Of a DNA stretch of 53,614 bases, positions 8,463 through 15,846 are shown piece by piece. Positions within the stretch are counted from its first letter, which is position 1. Each line of letters begins with the position of its first letter. The stretch comes from Gemmiger sp. An87 (GTDB lineage: Bacteria; Bacillota; Clostridia; Oscillospirales; Ruminococcaceae). Position numbers and translations under genes: made by a program. The stretch is taken from contig NZ_NFHD01000025.1 of NCBI RefSeq assembly GCF_002159185.1, positions 1 to 53,614 on the forward strand, given 5' to 3'. The notes under the pieces are model-generated. The model worked only from the letters and a program-made list of their open reading frames with translations. It was not told the DNA's origin and ran no database searches.

Positions 8463-8491
8463 AGTATACCATGCCCGGGGCAGCGGCAAAA
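8463..8491 (-). promoter_or_regulatory. Candidate mutY promoter abutting the MITE
   Basis: Minus strand extended -10 TGGTATACT (TATACT at 8463-8468) with only a weak -35 (TTTTGC, 8486-8491). Transcription would begin inside the MITE terminal repeat, so the mutY mRNA would carry the element as a leader of about 200 bases. Confidence 0.45.
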
Positions 8492-8512
8492 GCCTTTTGT
8501 GACCGCCGAGCC

Positions 8513-8557
8513 TTGACAGATTCTGTCATAGGTGGTATAGTTAATTACACAAGTAAT
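8513..8557 (+). promoter_or_regulatory. Promoter and paired operators of the GntR-ABC operon
   Basis: TTGACA (8513-8518), 17-base spacer, TATAGT (8536-8541). Two palindromes overlap it: TGACAG-ATT-CTGTCA (8514-8528), covering the -35 and the spacer, and ATTAC-ACAA-GTAAT (8544-8557), just after the -10. The first gene of the operon encodes a GntR-type repressor, so autoregulation is the simple reading. Confidence 0.75.
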
Positions 8558-8596
8558 GAACCAATGAACATGAAAGATGGGAAGGAGGCCGAGGCT

Positions 8597-8971
8597 GTGA
8601 ATGGAACGCTGAACGATCAAAGTTCCATCTATCTGCAGATTGCAAAAATGCTGGAGGACAGCATCCTGCGCGGCATTTACCAGGAGGGCGAGCAGGTGCC
8701 CAGCACCAATGAGCTGGCGAGGCAATACAGCATCAACCCGGCCACGGCGGCCAAGGGCATCAACCTGCTGGTGGACGAGGGTGTGCTGTATAAAAAGCGG
8801 GGCATCGGCATGTTTGTGGCCGAGGGTGCGGTGGCGCTGGTGCAGCAAAAGCGCCGGGCTGCTTTTTACCAGCAGTATGTAACCGCTCTGGCAAAGGAGG
8901 CAAAAAGCCTTGGCCTGGGCGAGGAGGAACTGGCCGGCATGATCCGCCGGGCTTACAGCGAGGCCCAGTAA
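8597..8971 (+). CDS. GntR-family regulator, YtrA subfamily
   Basis: 124 residues. An N-terminal winged helix (SIYLQIAKMLEDSILRGIYQEG ... VPSTNELARQYSINPATAAKGINLL) is followed only by a short helical tail, the compact layout of the YtrA subfamily, which usually represses its own ABC-transporter operon. The frame is open from 8471, but AAGGAGG at 8582-8588 lies 8 bases before GTG 8597, which I take as the start. The next gene, an ABC ATPase, begins about 20 bases downstream. Confidence 0.88.
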   Translation: MNGTLNDQSSIYLQIAKMLEDSILRGIYQEGEQVPSTNELARQYSINPATAAKGINLLVDEGVLYKKRGIGMFVAEGAVALVQQKRRAAFYQQYVTALAKEAKSLGLGEEELAGMIRRAYSEAQ

Positions 8972-8992
8972 GGGCCGGGGAGGAACGTGAGT

Positions 8993-9889
8993 ATGGAACA
9001 GATGGCATTGAAGGCCGTGGGCCTGAACAAGAGCTTTGGAACCAAAGAGGTGCTGAAAAACCTGGACCTGACCATCGAGCCGGGCCGCATTTATGGCCTG
9101 ATCGGCCGAAACGGTGCGGGTAAGACCACCCTGCTGGCCCTGCTCACCGCCCAGCTGGCGGCGGACGGGGGACAAATCACCTGTGGGGGCGAGCCGGTGT
9201 GGGAAAATCCGGCGGCGCTGAGCCAGCTGTGCTTTTCCCGGGAGTTTTCCGGCGCACCCAACAGCGTGGCCGCGGGGCTTAAGGTGAAGGACTATTTCCG
9301 CATCGCCTCCATCTATTACAAAAACTGGGACGACGCCTACGCCCACCGGCTGGCCCAGCGGTTCGGGCTGGAGGAGAATAAGCGGATCAACAAGCTGTCC
9401 AAGGGCATGCTGAGCATGGTCACCATCGTGGTGGCACTGGCCAGCCGGGCGCCCATCACCCTGCTGGACGAGCCGGTGGCGGGCCTGGATGTGGTGGCCC
9501 GGGAGCTGTTCTACAAGCTGCTGCTGGAGGACTACGCCGAGACCGGCCGCACCTTTGTGGTGTCCACCCACATTATTGAGGAGGCGGCCGCCGTGTTCGA
9601 GGAGGTCATCATCCTGGACGAGGGCCGCATTCTGGAAAAAGCCCCCACCGAGGAGCTGGTGGCCCAGTTCCACCTGATCAGCGGCCGGGAGGACGAGGTG
9701 GACGCGGCTGCGGCGGGCCTGACGGTGCTTGGCACCGAGCGGATGGGCCGCCACAAGGCGGTGACGGTGCGCTGCGGCGAAAACGAGCTGGCGCGGGCGG
9801 TGCGCGGCCGGGATGTGGATGTGACCGCGCTGAACCTGCAAAAGGTGTTTGTGGCCCTGTGCGGCCACGGGGAGGTGCAGGATGGTTAA
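8993..9889 (+). CDS. ABC transporter ATP-binding protein (YtrB/BcrA-like)
   Basis: 298 residues from ATG 8993 (GGGGAGG 9 bases upstream; GTG 8987 is too close to it). Walker A is GRNGAGKT (38-45), the signature is LSKGM, and Walker B is ITLLDEPVAGLD followed by a switch His in VSTHIIEE. The LSKGM signature is usual in the YtrB/BcrA exporters of Firmicutes. The C-terminal ~70 residues form an accessory domain. It energises the two membrane proteins that follow; the next gene overlaps its last 8 bases. Confidence 0.9.
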   Translation: MEQMALKAVGLNKSFGTKEVLKNLDLTIEPGRIYGLIGRNGAGKTTLLALLTAQLAADGGQITCGGEPVWENPAALSQLCFSREFSGAPNSVAAGLKVKDYFRIASIYYKNWDDAYAHRLAQRFGLEENKRINKLSKGMLSMVTIVVALASRAPITLLDEPVAGLDVVARELFYKLLLEDYAETGRTFVVSTHIIEEAAAVFEEVIILDEGRILEKAPTEELVAQFHLISGREDEVDAAAAGLTVLGTERMGRHKAVTVRCGENELARAVRGRDVDVTALNLQKVFVALCGHGEVQDG

Positions 9890-10529
9890 CAACATCAGGG
9901 CCTTCTGGCGGTATCCGGCCATCGGAATGGGAATTATTTTCGTATTTGTGATTGTTTGCTTGGGGGGAACGGCGATTTTTGGACCGGAATCCTACTTCGC
10001 CACCTATCTCCGGGGCGGTGTGATGATGTTTTTCATTAGCACCACGGTATTCAGTTCCTCAACGGTGCGTAGTCTGGTGAACATTGGTCTTGCCATGGGA
10101 GCGGTGCGCAAAAGCCTTTGGATAACCACGGAGCTGACCATTGCGGCGCAGGCGCTTGTATGTCTGCCCATGCAGGCCATGCTGGACTGGGGTGCGGAGG
10201 TTCTTACGCCGGAGGAAGCGGGGCTTTCGCTGACCCTGCCGGCACGGGGACTTTCCGGACTGGCGCTGTTTCTGCTGCTGTGGGCCATGGGGGCCATGGG
10301 CAGCTGGCTGTCGCTGGTGCAGAAGACCGGCTGGAAGATCTTCGGCTGGGGGCTGGTGATATTGCTGTATTTGGGATACATCGCCGCTATGGTCGCCCAC
10401 ATGATCTTCTCGTTTTTCGGCATGAATGCCATCCTGTGGGGCATCTGCGGCGTGAGCCTTGTGATGGGCGGTGCGGCCAGCTTCGGGCTGTATCGCCAGT
10501 GCCGCACTGCTCAAGTGAACTGGCTGTGA
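9882..10529 (+). CDS. ABC transporter membrane subunit (first)
   Basis: 215 residues with about six membrane helices and no soluble domain. The start ATG 9882 overlaps the ATPase gene, and GGGGAGG lies just upstream in the coding region. No family motif is recognisable; position and topology indicate the transmembrane half of the GntR-controlled exporter. Such operons often respond to cell-envelope antibiotics, but no substrate can be inferred here. Confidence 0.75.
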   Translation: MVNNIRAFWRYPAIGMGIIFVFVIVCLGGTAIFGPESYFATYLRGGVMMFFISTTVFSSSTVRSLVNIGLAMGAVRKSLWITTELTIAAQALVCLPMQAMLDWGAEVLTPEEAGLSLTLPARGLSGLALFLLLWAMGAMGSWLSLVQKTGWKIFGWGLVILLYLGYIAAMVAHMIFSFFGMNAILWGICGVSLVMGGAASFGLYRQCRTAQVNWL

Positions 10530-10548
10530 GGAAAGGAGCGGACGGGAA

Positions 10549-11229
10549 ATGAAGAAAGAGACGCTGCGCCGCCAGTGGCTGATGTACGGCAGCGGGCTGG
10601 ACTGGCAGCTGGGCGCGGTGCTGGTGTTCTGGCTGCTGATCGAGGGCATCACAGCAGTGGCACTGGCCATTACCAAAGAAACGACCACAGTGATTCTCTC
10701 CGCCATGATCTGCCTGATTCTGCTGGCTTTTGTGAGTGTGTTCACCGGGCTTCAGCGGGTGAACCGGGTGCTCACGCTGGGCGTTGCCCTGGGCGGGACC
10801 CGGCGGCAGCAGGTGCTGCGCTGCGTGGCCTGGCATCTGGGCGGCGCACTGGCAAGCGCTGTGCTGCTCTTTGGGCTGAACGGGGTGAGCCACCTGATCT
10901 ACCGGCTGGTCTATGCGCCCCGGGGGATTGTGCTGGACATGGACGGCCTGGCCCTGCTGCCCACTGGGGAGTGGCTGCTGATTTTGCTGGCCCCGGTGCT
11001 GCTGAGCATCTGCGTGGCGGCCACGGTGAATACGCTGGGACCCAAAGGATATTGGATCGTGTGGGTGCTGTGGATGCTGATCTCCTTTTCGCCCAAGTAT
11101 CTGATCGAGCTGTATAAGAAAAGCCCCACTGCCCTGTGGGCGCTGATGGCAGTGCTGACGGTGGTGCTGCTGGGCTGGACGGTCTGGTCGGTGCGGCGGC
11201 TGCTGCACTGGACAGTGCGGGAGCTGTAA
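10549..11229 (+). CDS. ABC transporter membrane subunit (second)
   Basis: 226 residues with about six membrane helices. The topology resembles that of the preceding gene without obvious close identity. AAAGGAG precedes the ATG by about 10 bases, and the gene starts 19 bases after its neighbour. It is the last gene of the four-gene operon. A basic loop (GGTRRQQVLR), seen in ABC-2-like permeases, follows the second helix. Confidence 0.75.
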   Translation: MKKETLRRQWLMYGSGLDWQLGAVLVFWLLIEGITAVALAITKETTTVILSAMICLILLAFVSVFTGLQRVNRVLTLGVALGGTRRQQVLRCVAWHLGGALASAVLLFGLNGVSHLIYRLVYAPRGIVLDMDGLALLPTGEWLLILLAPVLLSICVAATVNTLGPKGYWIVWVLWMLISFSPKYLIELYKKSPTALWALMAVLTVVLLGWTVWSVRRLLHWTVREL

Positions 11230-11248
11230 ATTCCAGAATTTTGTGAAA

Positions 11249-11285
11249 AGAGCGGGATGCGCCGGGGTTTGGTGCATCCCGCTCT
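11249..11285 (+). terminator. Hairpin after the ABC operon
   Basis: A 12-bp stem, AGAGCGGGATGC (11249-11260) with its complement (11274-11285). The following T tract is short (GGTGTTT), so termination may be partial. Confidence 0.5.
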
Positions 11286-11373
11286 GGTGTTTAGGGGCCG
11301 GGTGTGGTACACTGGGGATATTCCAAGCGGGGCACAGGGAAAAAGTGGCCCCCAGGCAAAGGAGGCGGTAAGA

Positions 11374-12285
11374 ATGCCGCAGAAAAGACAAAACGATTTC
11401 GCCGTGGCAGTGGGTCTGCTGGGCTTGGGCTTTACCTGTATGCTGGCGGTAAGCATGATCGGGTGCAGCCTGATGACCATGGCGGCGGTGTGGACGACGG
11501 ACGAGGTGACCACCGATCTGCTGATGATTATAAACGATGTGGGCATTTACGGCCTGGGTCTGCCGGTGCTGCTGGCCATCGGGCATTTTCTGCCAAACAG
11601 CGCTCCGTTCCCGCTGCGGCCGGTGCGGGCGCTGCGCCCGGTCACTTTTGCCCGCACCGCGGCGGTGGGCTATGCCGGATGCATGGTGGCCAACCTGGTG
11701 TCGCTTTTGCTGCTGGCGGCGATTCGCGCGCTGGCGGGGCTGCAGCCCAATAACAACCTGAACGGCATGGTGGAGACGATGTCTCCCTGGGCATCGCTGA
11801 TTCTGATCAGTCTGGTGCCTGCGGTGGCCGAGGAGCTGGTGTTCCGGGGCTATCTGTACCGCAAGCTGATCCGGTTCGGCCAGCTGCCCTACATTCTGAT
11901 TTCCGCCTTTTTCTTCGGCAGCTTCCACGGCAATCTGGATCAGTTCCTCTACGCCTTTGTGCTGGGTTGCTGGCTGGGATATCTGGTTTGCCGCACCGGC
12001 AGTGTGGTGTACGGCATGCTGATTCATCTGTTCATCAATTTCTTCAGCAGCTGCGTGCTCACCAGCGCGGGCGACGGCGCGGTGGCCAATGCGCTGCTGG
12101 GCCTGGGAATCCTGGCACTGGTGGGCTGGGGCCTGGTGCAGTTCTGGGACTTCCACCGCCGCATGTTCGTTCGCCCCGCCACCGGACTGCCCGAGCATCC
12201 GGTTCGGGCAGCGCTGCTCAACCCGGGAATGCTTTTGTGGATTGTGGCGTTTCTGGTCATGTGTGTGATCAGCTTACTCGGCTGA
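11374..12285 (+). CDS. CPBP-family intramembrane metalloprotease
   Basis: 303 residues and about eight membrane helices. The three CPBP (CAAX protease/bacteriocin-processing) motifs are present: EExxxR in AEELVFRGYLYRK near residue 155, FxxxH in FFGSFHGNLDQ, and HxxxN in LIHLFINFF. These supply the Glu and His residues of the membrane active site. The frame is open upstream, but AAAGGAGG 7 bases before ATG 11374 decides the start. It is probably monocistronic. Targets of most bacterial CPBP proteins are unknown; roles in bacteriocin self-immunity and protein maturation are documented. Confidence 0.9.
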   Translation: MPQKRQNDFAVAVGLLGLGFTCMLAVSMIGCSLMTMAAVWTTDEVTTDLLMIINDVGIYGLGLPVLLAIGHFLPNSAPFPLRPVRALRPVTFARTAAVGYAGCMVANLVSLLLLAAIRALAGLQPNNNLNGMVETMSPWASLILISLVPAVAEELVFRGYLYRKLIRFGQLPYILISAFFFGSFHGNLDQFLYAFVLGCWLGYLVCRTGSVVYGMLIHLFINFFSSCVLTSAGDGAVANALLGLGILALVGWGLVQFWDFHRRMFVRPATGLPEHPVRAALLNPGMLLWIVAFLVMCVISLLG

Positions 12286-12297
12286 TGGCGCTGCCCC

Positions 12298-12326
12298 TTG
12301 CATGCAGCGACAAAATCCGTTATAAT
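12298..12326 (+). promoter_or_regulatory. Promoter of the exonuclease III gene
   Basis: TTGCAT (12298-12303), 17-base spacer, perfect TATAAT (12321-12326), 32 bases before the start codon. Confidence 0.8.
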
Positions 12327-12357
12327 CAGGAAAAGTTACTGTTTTGGAGGGCTTGCG

Positions 12358-13113
12358 ATGAAATTCATCAGCTGGAACGTGAACGGCCTGCGGGCGGTGC
12401 TGAAAAAGGGCTTTGCCGAGAGCTTTGCCGCCCTGGATGCGGATATCTTCTGCCTGCAGGAGACCAAGTGCCAGCCCGGGCAGGCGGAATTTGAGCCGGA
12501 GGGCTACACCGAATATTTTTACAGCGCCGAGAAAAAAGGCTATTCCGGCACGGCCTGCTACTGCAAGCAGCCGCCGCTGAGCGTGCGTTACGGCATCGGG
12601 CCGGAGGAGCACAGCCACGAGGGCCGGGCCATCACGCTGGAGTACCCGGAGTTTTACCTGGTGAACGTCTACACTCCCAACGCTCAGGAGGGGCTGGCCC
12701 GCATCGACTACCGGATGCAGTGGGAGGATGACCTGCGCGCCTATCTGATGGAGCTGGATAAGGAAAAGCCGGTGATCTACTGCGGCGATCTGAACGTGGC
12801 CCACAACGAGATCGACCTGAAGAACCCCAAGACAAACCGGGGCAACGCGGGCTTCTCGGACCAGGAGCGGGAGAAGATGACCCGGCTGCTTGCCAGCGGC
12901 TTTGCGGACAGCTTCCGTGCCCTGTATCCGGACAAGACCGGCGCCTACAGCTGGTGGAGCTACCGCTTCAACGCCCGCAAGAACAACGCGGGGTGGCGCA
13001 TTGATTATTTCATTGTGTCCGACCGGCTGATGGATAAGGTGAAGGACAGCGTGATCTATGCGGACATCGAGGGCAGCGACCACTGCCCGGTGGGCCTGAT
13101 CATCGATCTGTAA
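12358..13113 (+). CDS. exoA: Exodeoxyribonuclease III (AP endonuclease, ExoA/Xth family)
   Basis: 251 residues. It cleaves DNA at abasic sites and has 3'-5' exonuclease and 3'-phosphatase activity in base-excision repair. Conserved metal and catalytic residues are visible: Asn7 (SWNVNGLR), Glu35 (LQETK), the Tyr region VYTPN, GDLNVAH, the product-binding DYFIVSDRL, and the terminal GSDHCPVG with the catalytic His. TTGGAGG precedes ATG 12358 by 7 bases. The length is typical. Together with MutY nearby it covers oxidative base repair, though on another transcript. Confidence 0.95.
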   Translation: MKFISWNVNGLRAVLKKGFAESFAALDADIFCLQETKCQPGQAEFEPEGYTEYFYSAEKKGYSGTACYCKQPPLSVRYGIGPEEHSHEGRAITLEYPEFYLVNVYTPNAQEGLARIDYRMQWEDDLRAYLMELDKEKPVIYCGDLNVAHNEIDLKNPKTNRGNAGFSDQEREKMTRLLASGFADSFRALYPDKTGAYSWWSYRFNARKNNAGWRIDYFIVSDRLMDKVKDSVIYADIEGSDHCPVGLIIDL

Positions 13114-13135
13114 GCCGCAGAATACAAACAAAAAC

Positions 13136-13176
13136 AGCGCCCGGCGCAGAGCAAACCATGCTTTGCGCCGGGCGCT
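13136..13176. terminator. Terminator between exoA and the rpiR-type gene
   Basis: A 13-bp stem AGCGCCCGGCGCA (13136-13148) pairs with 13164-13176. The T run is good on the minus strand (A-rich 13127-13134) and weak on the + strand, so it mainly ends the regulator gene. Confidence 0.75.
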
Positions 13177-13181
13177 TTGTG

Positions 13182-14006
13182 TCATCCCGGGTAATATTGC
13201 TTTTTCAGCTTCTGCAGCCGTTCCAGCGCGGCCGCGCCGCGGGGGCCCAGCTTCTGGGTCAGCGCCACCAGCAGACCGTCCACCAGGGCGGCGGGGGCAG
13301 CCATGGAGTGATACTCCTTTTCCGGCCCCCGGTAGGCAAACAGGTTAATGTCCGCCGCCTGGTCCGGCGGCAGGCAGGTGCGGCTCACAAAGGCCAGGGT
13401 GGTGTAGCCCGCCGCCCGGCCCTGCTCCAGCAGGATGCGGCCCTCCCGGCTGAGCTTGGAAAAGCTGAACAGCACCGCAACATCGCCCTCACCGGCTCCG
13501 GCCAGACCCTCCAGCAGCTCGGAGCCGGAGGCGGGCAGCAGCCGGGCATCCAGTCCCAGGCGGCGCAGCCGGAAGTGCAGCAGCCGGGCCAGGCTGGCCG
13601 AGGCGTTTTTGCCGTGGATGTAAATCCGCCTTGCCCCGGCCAGGGCAGTTACCGCCCGGTCGAATTCCTCCTCGTCCAGCTGGGCGGCGGTGGTTTCCAG
13701 GCAGGCCTGTTGGCTGGCCAGCCAGTCCCGGGGCGAAAAGCGGCCGGAGCGCTGCAGGGTACCGGCCAGCTTCACCGCCGGCCCCGCGGCGGCCTGCTCC
13801 AGTACCAGGGTTTTCAAGGCTTTGAAGTCCCGGCAGCCCGCGTGGCGGGCAAAGCGGGAGAGGGTGGCCTCGGAAAGGCCCAGACGCTCGGCCAGCTGCC
13901 CGATGGACAGAAACAGAAAGGCGTCGGTATTGGTGTTGATGAAATCCAGAATGGAGCGTTCCGCCCGGGTCAGCTGTTCCGGCGGAATGGGAAGGCGCAG
14001 TTCCAT
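13182..14006 (-). CDS. RpiR/MurR-family transcriptional regulator with SIS domain
   Basis: 274 residues. An N-terminal helix-turn-helix of RpiR type (residues 1-75, with LSIGQLAERLGLSEATLSRFARHAG) is followed by a SIS sugar-phosphate-binding domain (about 105-245). Members bind sugar phosphates and switch sugar catabolic or uptake genes. It follows the PHP/ECF-transporter operon on the same strand, but a terminator and its own promoter separate it, so it is probably an independent unit. It is a plausible, unproven regulator of that operon. The ribosome site is weak (AAGGAA about 15 bases away). Confidence 0.88.
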   Translation of the reverse strand: MELRLPIPPEQLTRAERSILDFINTNTDAFLFLSIGQLAERLGLSEATLSRFARHAGCRDFKALKTLVLEQAAAGPAVKLAGTLQRSGRFSPRDWLASQQACLETTAAQLDEEEFDRAVTALAGARRIYIHGKNASASLARLLHFRLRRLGLDARLLPASGSELLEGLAGAGEGDVAVLFSFSKLSREGRILLEQGRAAGYTTLAFVSRTCLPPDQAADINLFAYRGPEKEYHSMAAPAALVDGLLVALTQKLGPRGAAALERLQKLKKQYYPG

Positions 14007-14078
14007 GGCATTGAATCCCCGTTCCTTGTAAAGATGAAGTACACAGAAAGGGCGGCCGGAAAAAAGGCCGCTGGTTGC

Positions 14079-14108
14079 ATTATACCCCCGGCGGGCGGGG
14101 CCTGTCCA
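14079..14108 (-). promoter_or_regulatory. Promoter of the rpiR-type gene
   Basis: Minus strand: TGGACA (14103-14108), 18-base spacer, TATAAT (14079-14084). A small hairpin (GCGGCC/GGCCGC, about 14053-14072) would form at the start of the transcript. Confidence 0.65.
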
Positions 14109-14121
14109 GAAAAAGGCATGT

Positions 14122-14161
14122 AAAAAAGCCCCGCACCGGGCATACGGAACCCGGCACGGGG
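14122..14161 (-). terminator. Terminator of the ECF-transporter/PHP operon
   Basis: Minus strand: a 12-bp stem CCCCGTGCCGGG with one wobble pair (14150-14161 with 14129-14140), then a run of six T (14122-14127). Confidence 0.85.
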
Positions 14162-14176
14162 AGAAGAGGGCTTATC

Positions 14177-14983
14177 TTATACGGGGGCCTGGCTGGTGAG
14201 CACCTCCACATAGTCGCCGCCCAGCGCGTGAATCTCCTTGAGCGAGCGTTTGAGCAGCCCGGCAGTGCGCACCAGGAAGGGGGCCTGCTCGCTGAGCTCG
14301 ATGGAATAGCGCCCGGCGTTCATCTCCTGCCGCAGCTGGTCGATGGTGGTGAACTCCCGCTCGAAACGGGTGGCAATGCAGCCGTACTGCACCGCCTGGT
14401 GGGTGTCGCTGCCGGACACCACCGGGATGCCCAGCTCCTTGCCCAGCCGGGTGGTCAGTGCCCGGGTGCGCTCCGGGTCCAGGGCCATGTCCTTGCCGTT
14501 CATATCCAGGAAGGAAAAGCGGCGCAGCTGCTCGATGGGCTGCTCCGGCACATGGCCCGGCGCCCGGTAGGGATGGCCGCAGCCCACCAGCACCGGATAT
14601 TCCTCAAACAGGTCCAGCAGCTGGGCCAGGGGCGGAAAGTGCCCCCGCTCCTTGTGGGGAGCAAGGCGGCGGTTCAGCTCCAGAATGGCCTCCAGAGGGC
14701 CGATGCTCAGGATGTGGCCGCACTCGGCCACGTCGGTCTCCATGCCGGGAAATACCCGCAGGCCGTTTTCCAGCACCAGGCAGTCGCCAGTGCGGCGGCT
14801 CACCGAGGCCAGATAGCCGTACAGGTCCTCGAACTGCAGGGTGTTGAAATGCTCGGTCAGGCACAGGCCGTCCAGCCCGGCCCGGCGGGCTTCACCGAAC
14901 AGCCAGTCGGTGTAGGCGGTGGAAAACGGCAGCTTTTTGGCCAGCTTGCCGTGGGTGTGAAAATCAAACAGCAACAAAAACAC
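14177..14983 (-). CDS. PHP-domain metal-dependent phosphoesterase
   Basis: 268 residues. The PHP fold is marked by the N-terminal metal motif DFHTHG, LTEH near residue 43, GCGHPYR near residue 135, and a late SGSDTHQ. These supply the His/Asp/Glu ligands of a polynuclear metal site. Relatives hydrolyse phosphate esters or nucleotides (histidinol phosphatase, YcdX, nucleoside 3',5'-bisphosphatase types); the substrate here is unknown. It starts 32 bases after ecfT and is the last gene of the transcript, so it may process the imported compound or its phosphate. Confidence 0.85.
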   Translation of the reverse strand: MFLLLFDFHTHGKLAKKLPFSTAYTDWLFGEARRAGLDGLCLTEHFNTLQFEDLYGYLASVSRRTGDCLVLENGLRVFPGMETDVAECGHILSIGPLEAILELNRRLAPHKERGHFPPLAQLLDLFEEYPVLVGCGHPYRAPGHVPEQPIEQLRRFSFLDMNGKDMALDPERTRALTTRLGKELGIPVVSGSDTHQAVQYGCIATRFEREFTTIDQLRQEMNAGRYSIELSEQAPFLVRTAGLLKRSLKEIHALGGDYVEVLTSQAPV

Positions 14984-15015
14984 TTCCTTTTTTCAAAACG
15001 GCGGAGCCCCGGGGC

Positions 15016-15843
15016 TCACAGCAGGGTGGAAACAAACACCGTGAGGCAGACCCACAAGGCGGAGATGGCCAGGAACAGCCAGTCATCGTAACGGACTTGA
15101 AGGGTGGAAAGCTTGATCTTTTTCACCTCTTTGTTCACGGCGGCGTAGCGGTAACCCCGCAGCTCCAGCGCCTCCACCGTGGTGCGGGAGCGCTTGGCGG
15201 TGTTGAGCATCAGGGGATAGAAGGCCCAGATGACCACCTTGATCTGGTAGGCAAGATACCGAATTTTACCCCACAGGCTCTCGTGGGCGGGGGGATTGCC
15301 CCGCAGCCGGAAGGAGAGCAGCACATTCTGGAATTCCTCCATCAGCATGGGCAGCATCCGGTAGGCGTAGGAGATGGAAAAGCTCAGCCGCTCCGGGCAG
15401 CCGAACCACATAAGGCCATTGCTCAGCCGGTCCGGGTCCAGGCCGGAAAACACTGTGATGGAGGCCAGCGAGATGGTGGCCACCTTCAGGGTGAGCACCA
15501 GCAGCGGAGCCACTGCGGAGGCGTCGCCTCCGAACAGCAGGGTGACCAGGAACAGATAGCCGGTCTGGGAGAAAACGCCCAGGCCGAACAGAAACAGCAC
15601 CAGCCCGGCCACCTTCGCCAGCAGGGTGGTGATGGTTACCAGCACAAAGCAGCCCAGAAGAAAGGGCAGATCGTTCACGAACCAGGGCACCAGACCGAAG
15701 AACAGATACCACACCAGCAGCACCCGGGGGTCCAGGGCGGCAATGGGGGTATCATCGTTGCCGTAGGCGTTTTTCAGCACCTGGTTGCGCAGAAAATCCA
15801 TGGAGAATTTGTCCAGGATGTTTTCCGAAAGTTTGTTCAGCAT
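15016..15843 (-). CDS. ecfT: ECF transporter T component (EcfT-like)
   Basis: 275 residues with five to six membrane helices and, near residue 215, the cytoplasmic coupling motif SRTTVEALELRG, a form of the conserved Ala-Arg-Gly motifs by which EcfT docks onto the ATPases. It forms the energizing module with the fused ATPase three bases upstream and works with the S component at 17547-18386. The dedicated S-A-A-T operon suggests a group I ECF importer with a single substrate. Confidence 0.9.
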   Translation of the reverse strand: MLNKLSENILDKFSMDFLRNQVLKNAYGNDDTPIAALDPRVLLVWYLFFGLVPWFVNDLPFLLGCFVLVTITTLLAKVAGLVLFLFGLGVFSQTGYLFLVTLLFGGDASAVAPLLVLTLKVATISLASITVFSGLDPDRLSNGLMWFGCPERLSFSISYAYRMLPMLMEEFQNVLLSFRLRGNPPAHESLWGKIRYLAYQIKVVIWAFYPLMLNTAKRSRTTVEALELRGYRYAAVNKEVKKIKLSTLQVRYDDWLFLAISALWVCLTVFVSTLL

Positions 15844-15846
15844 GGT

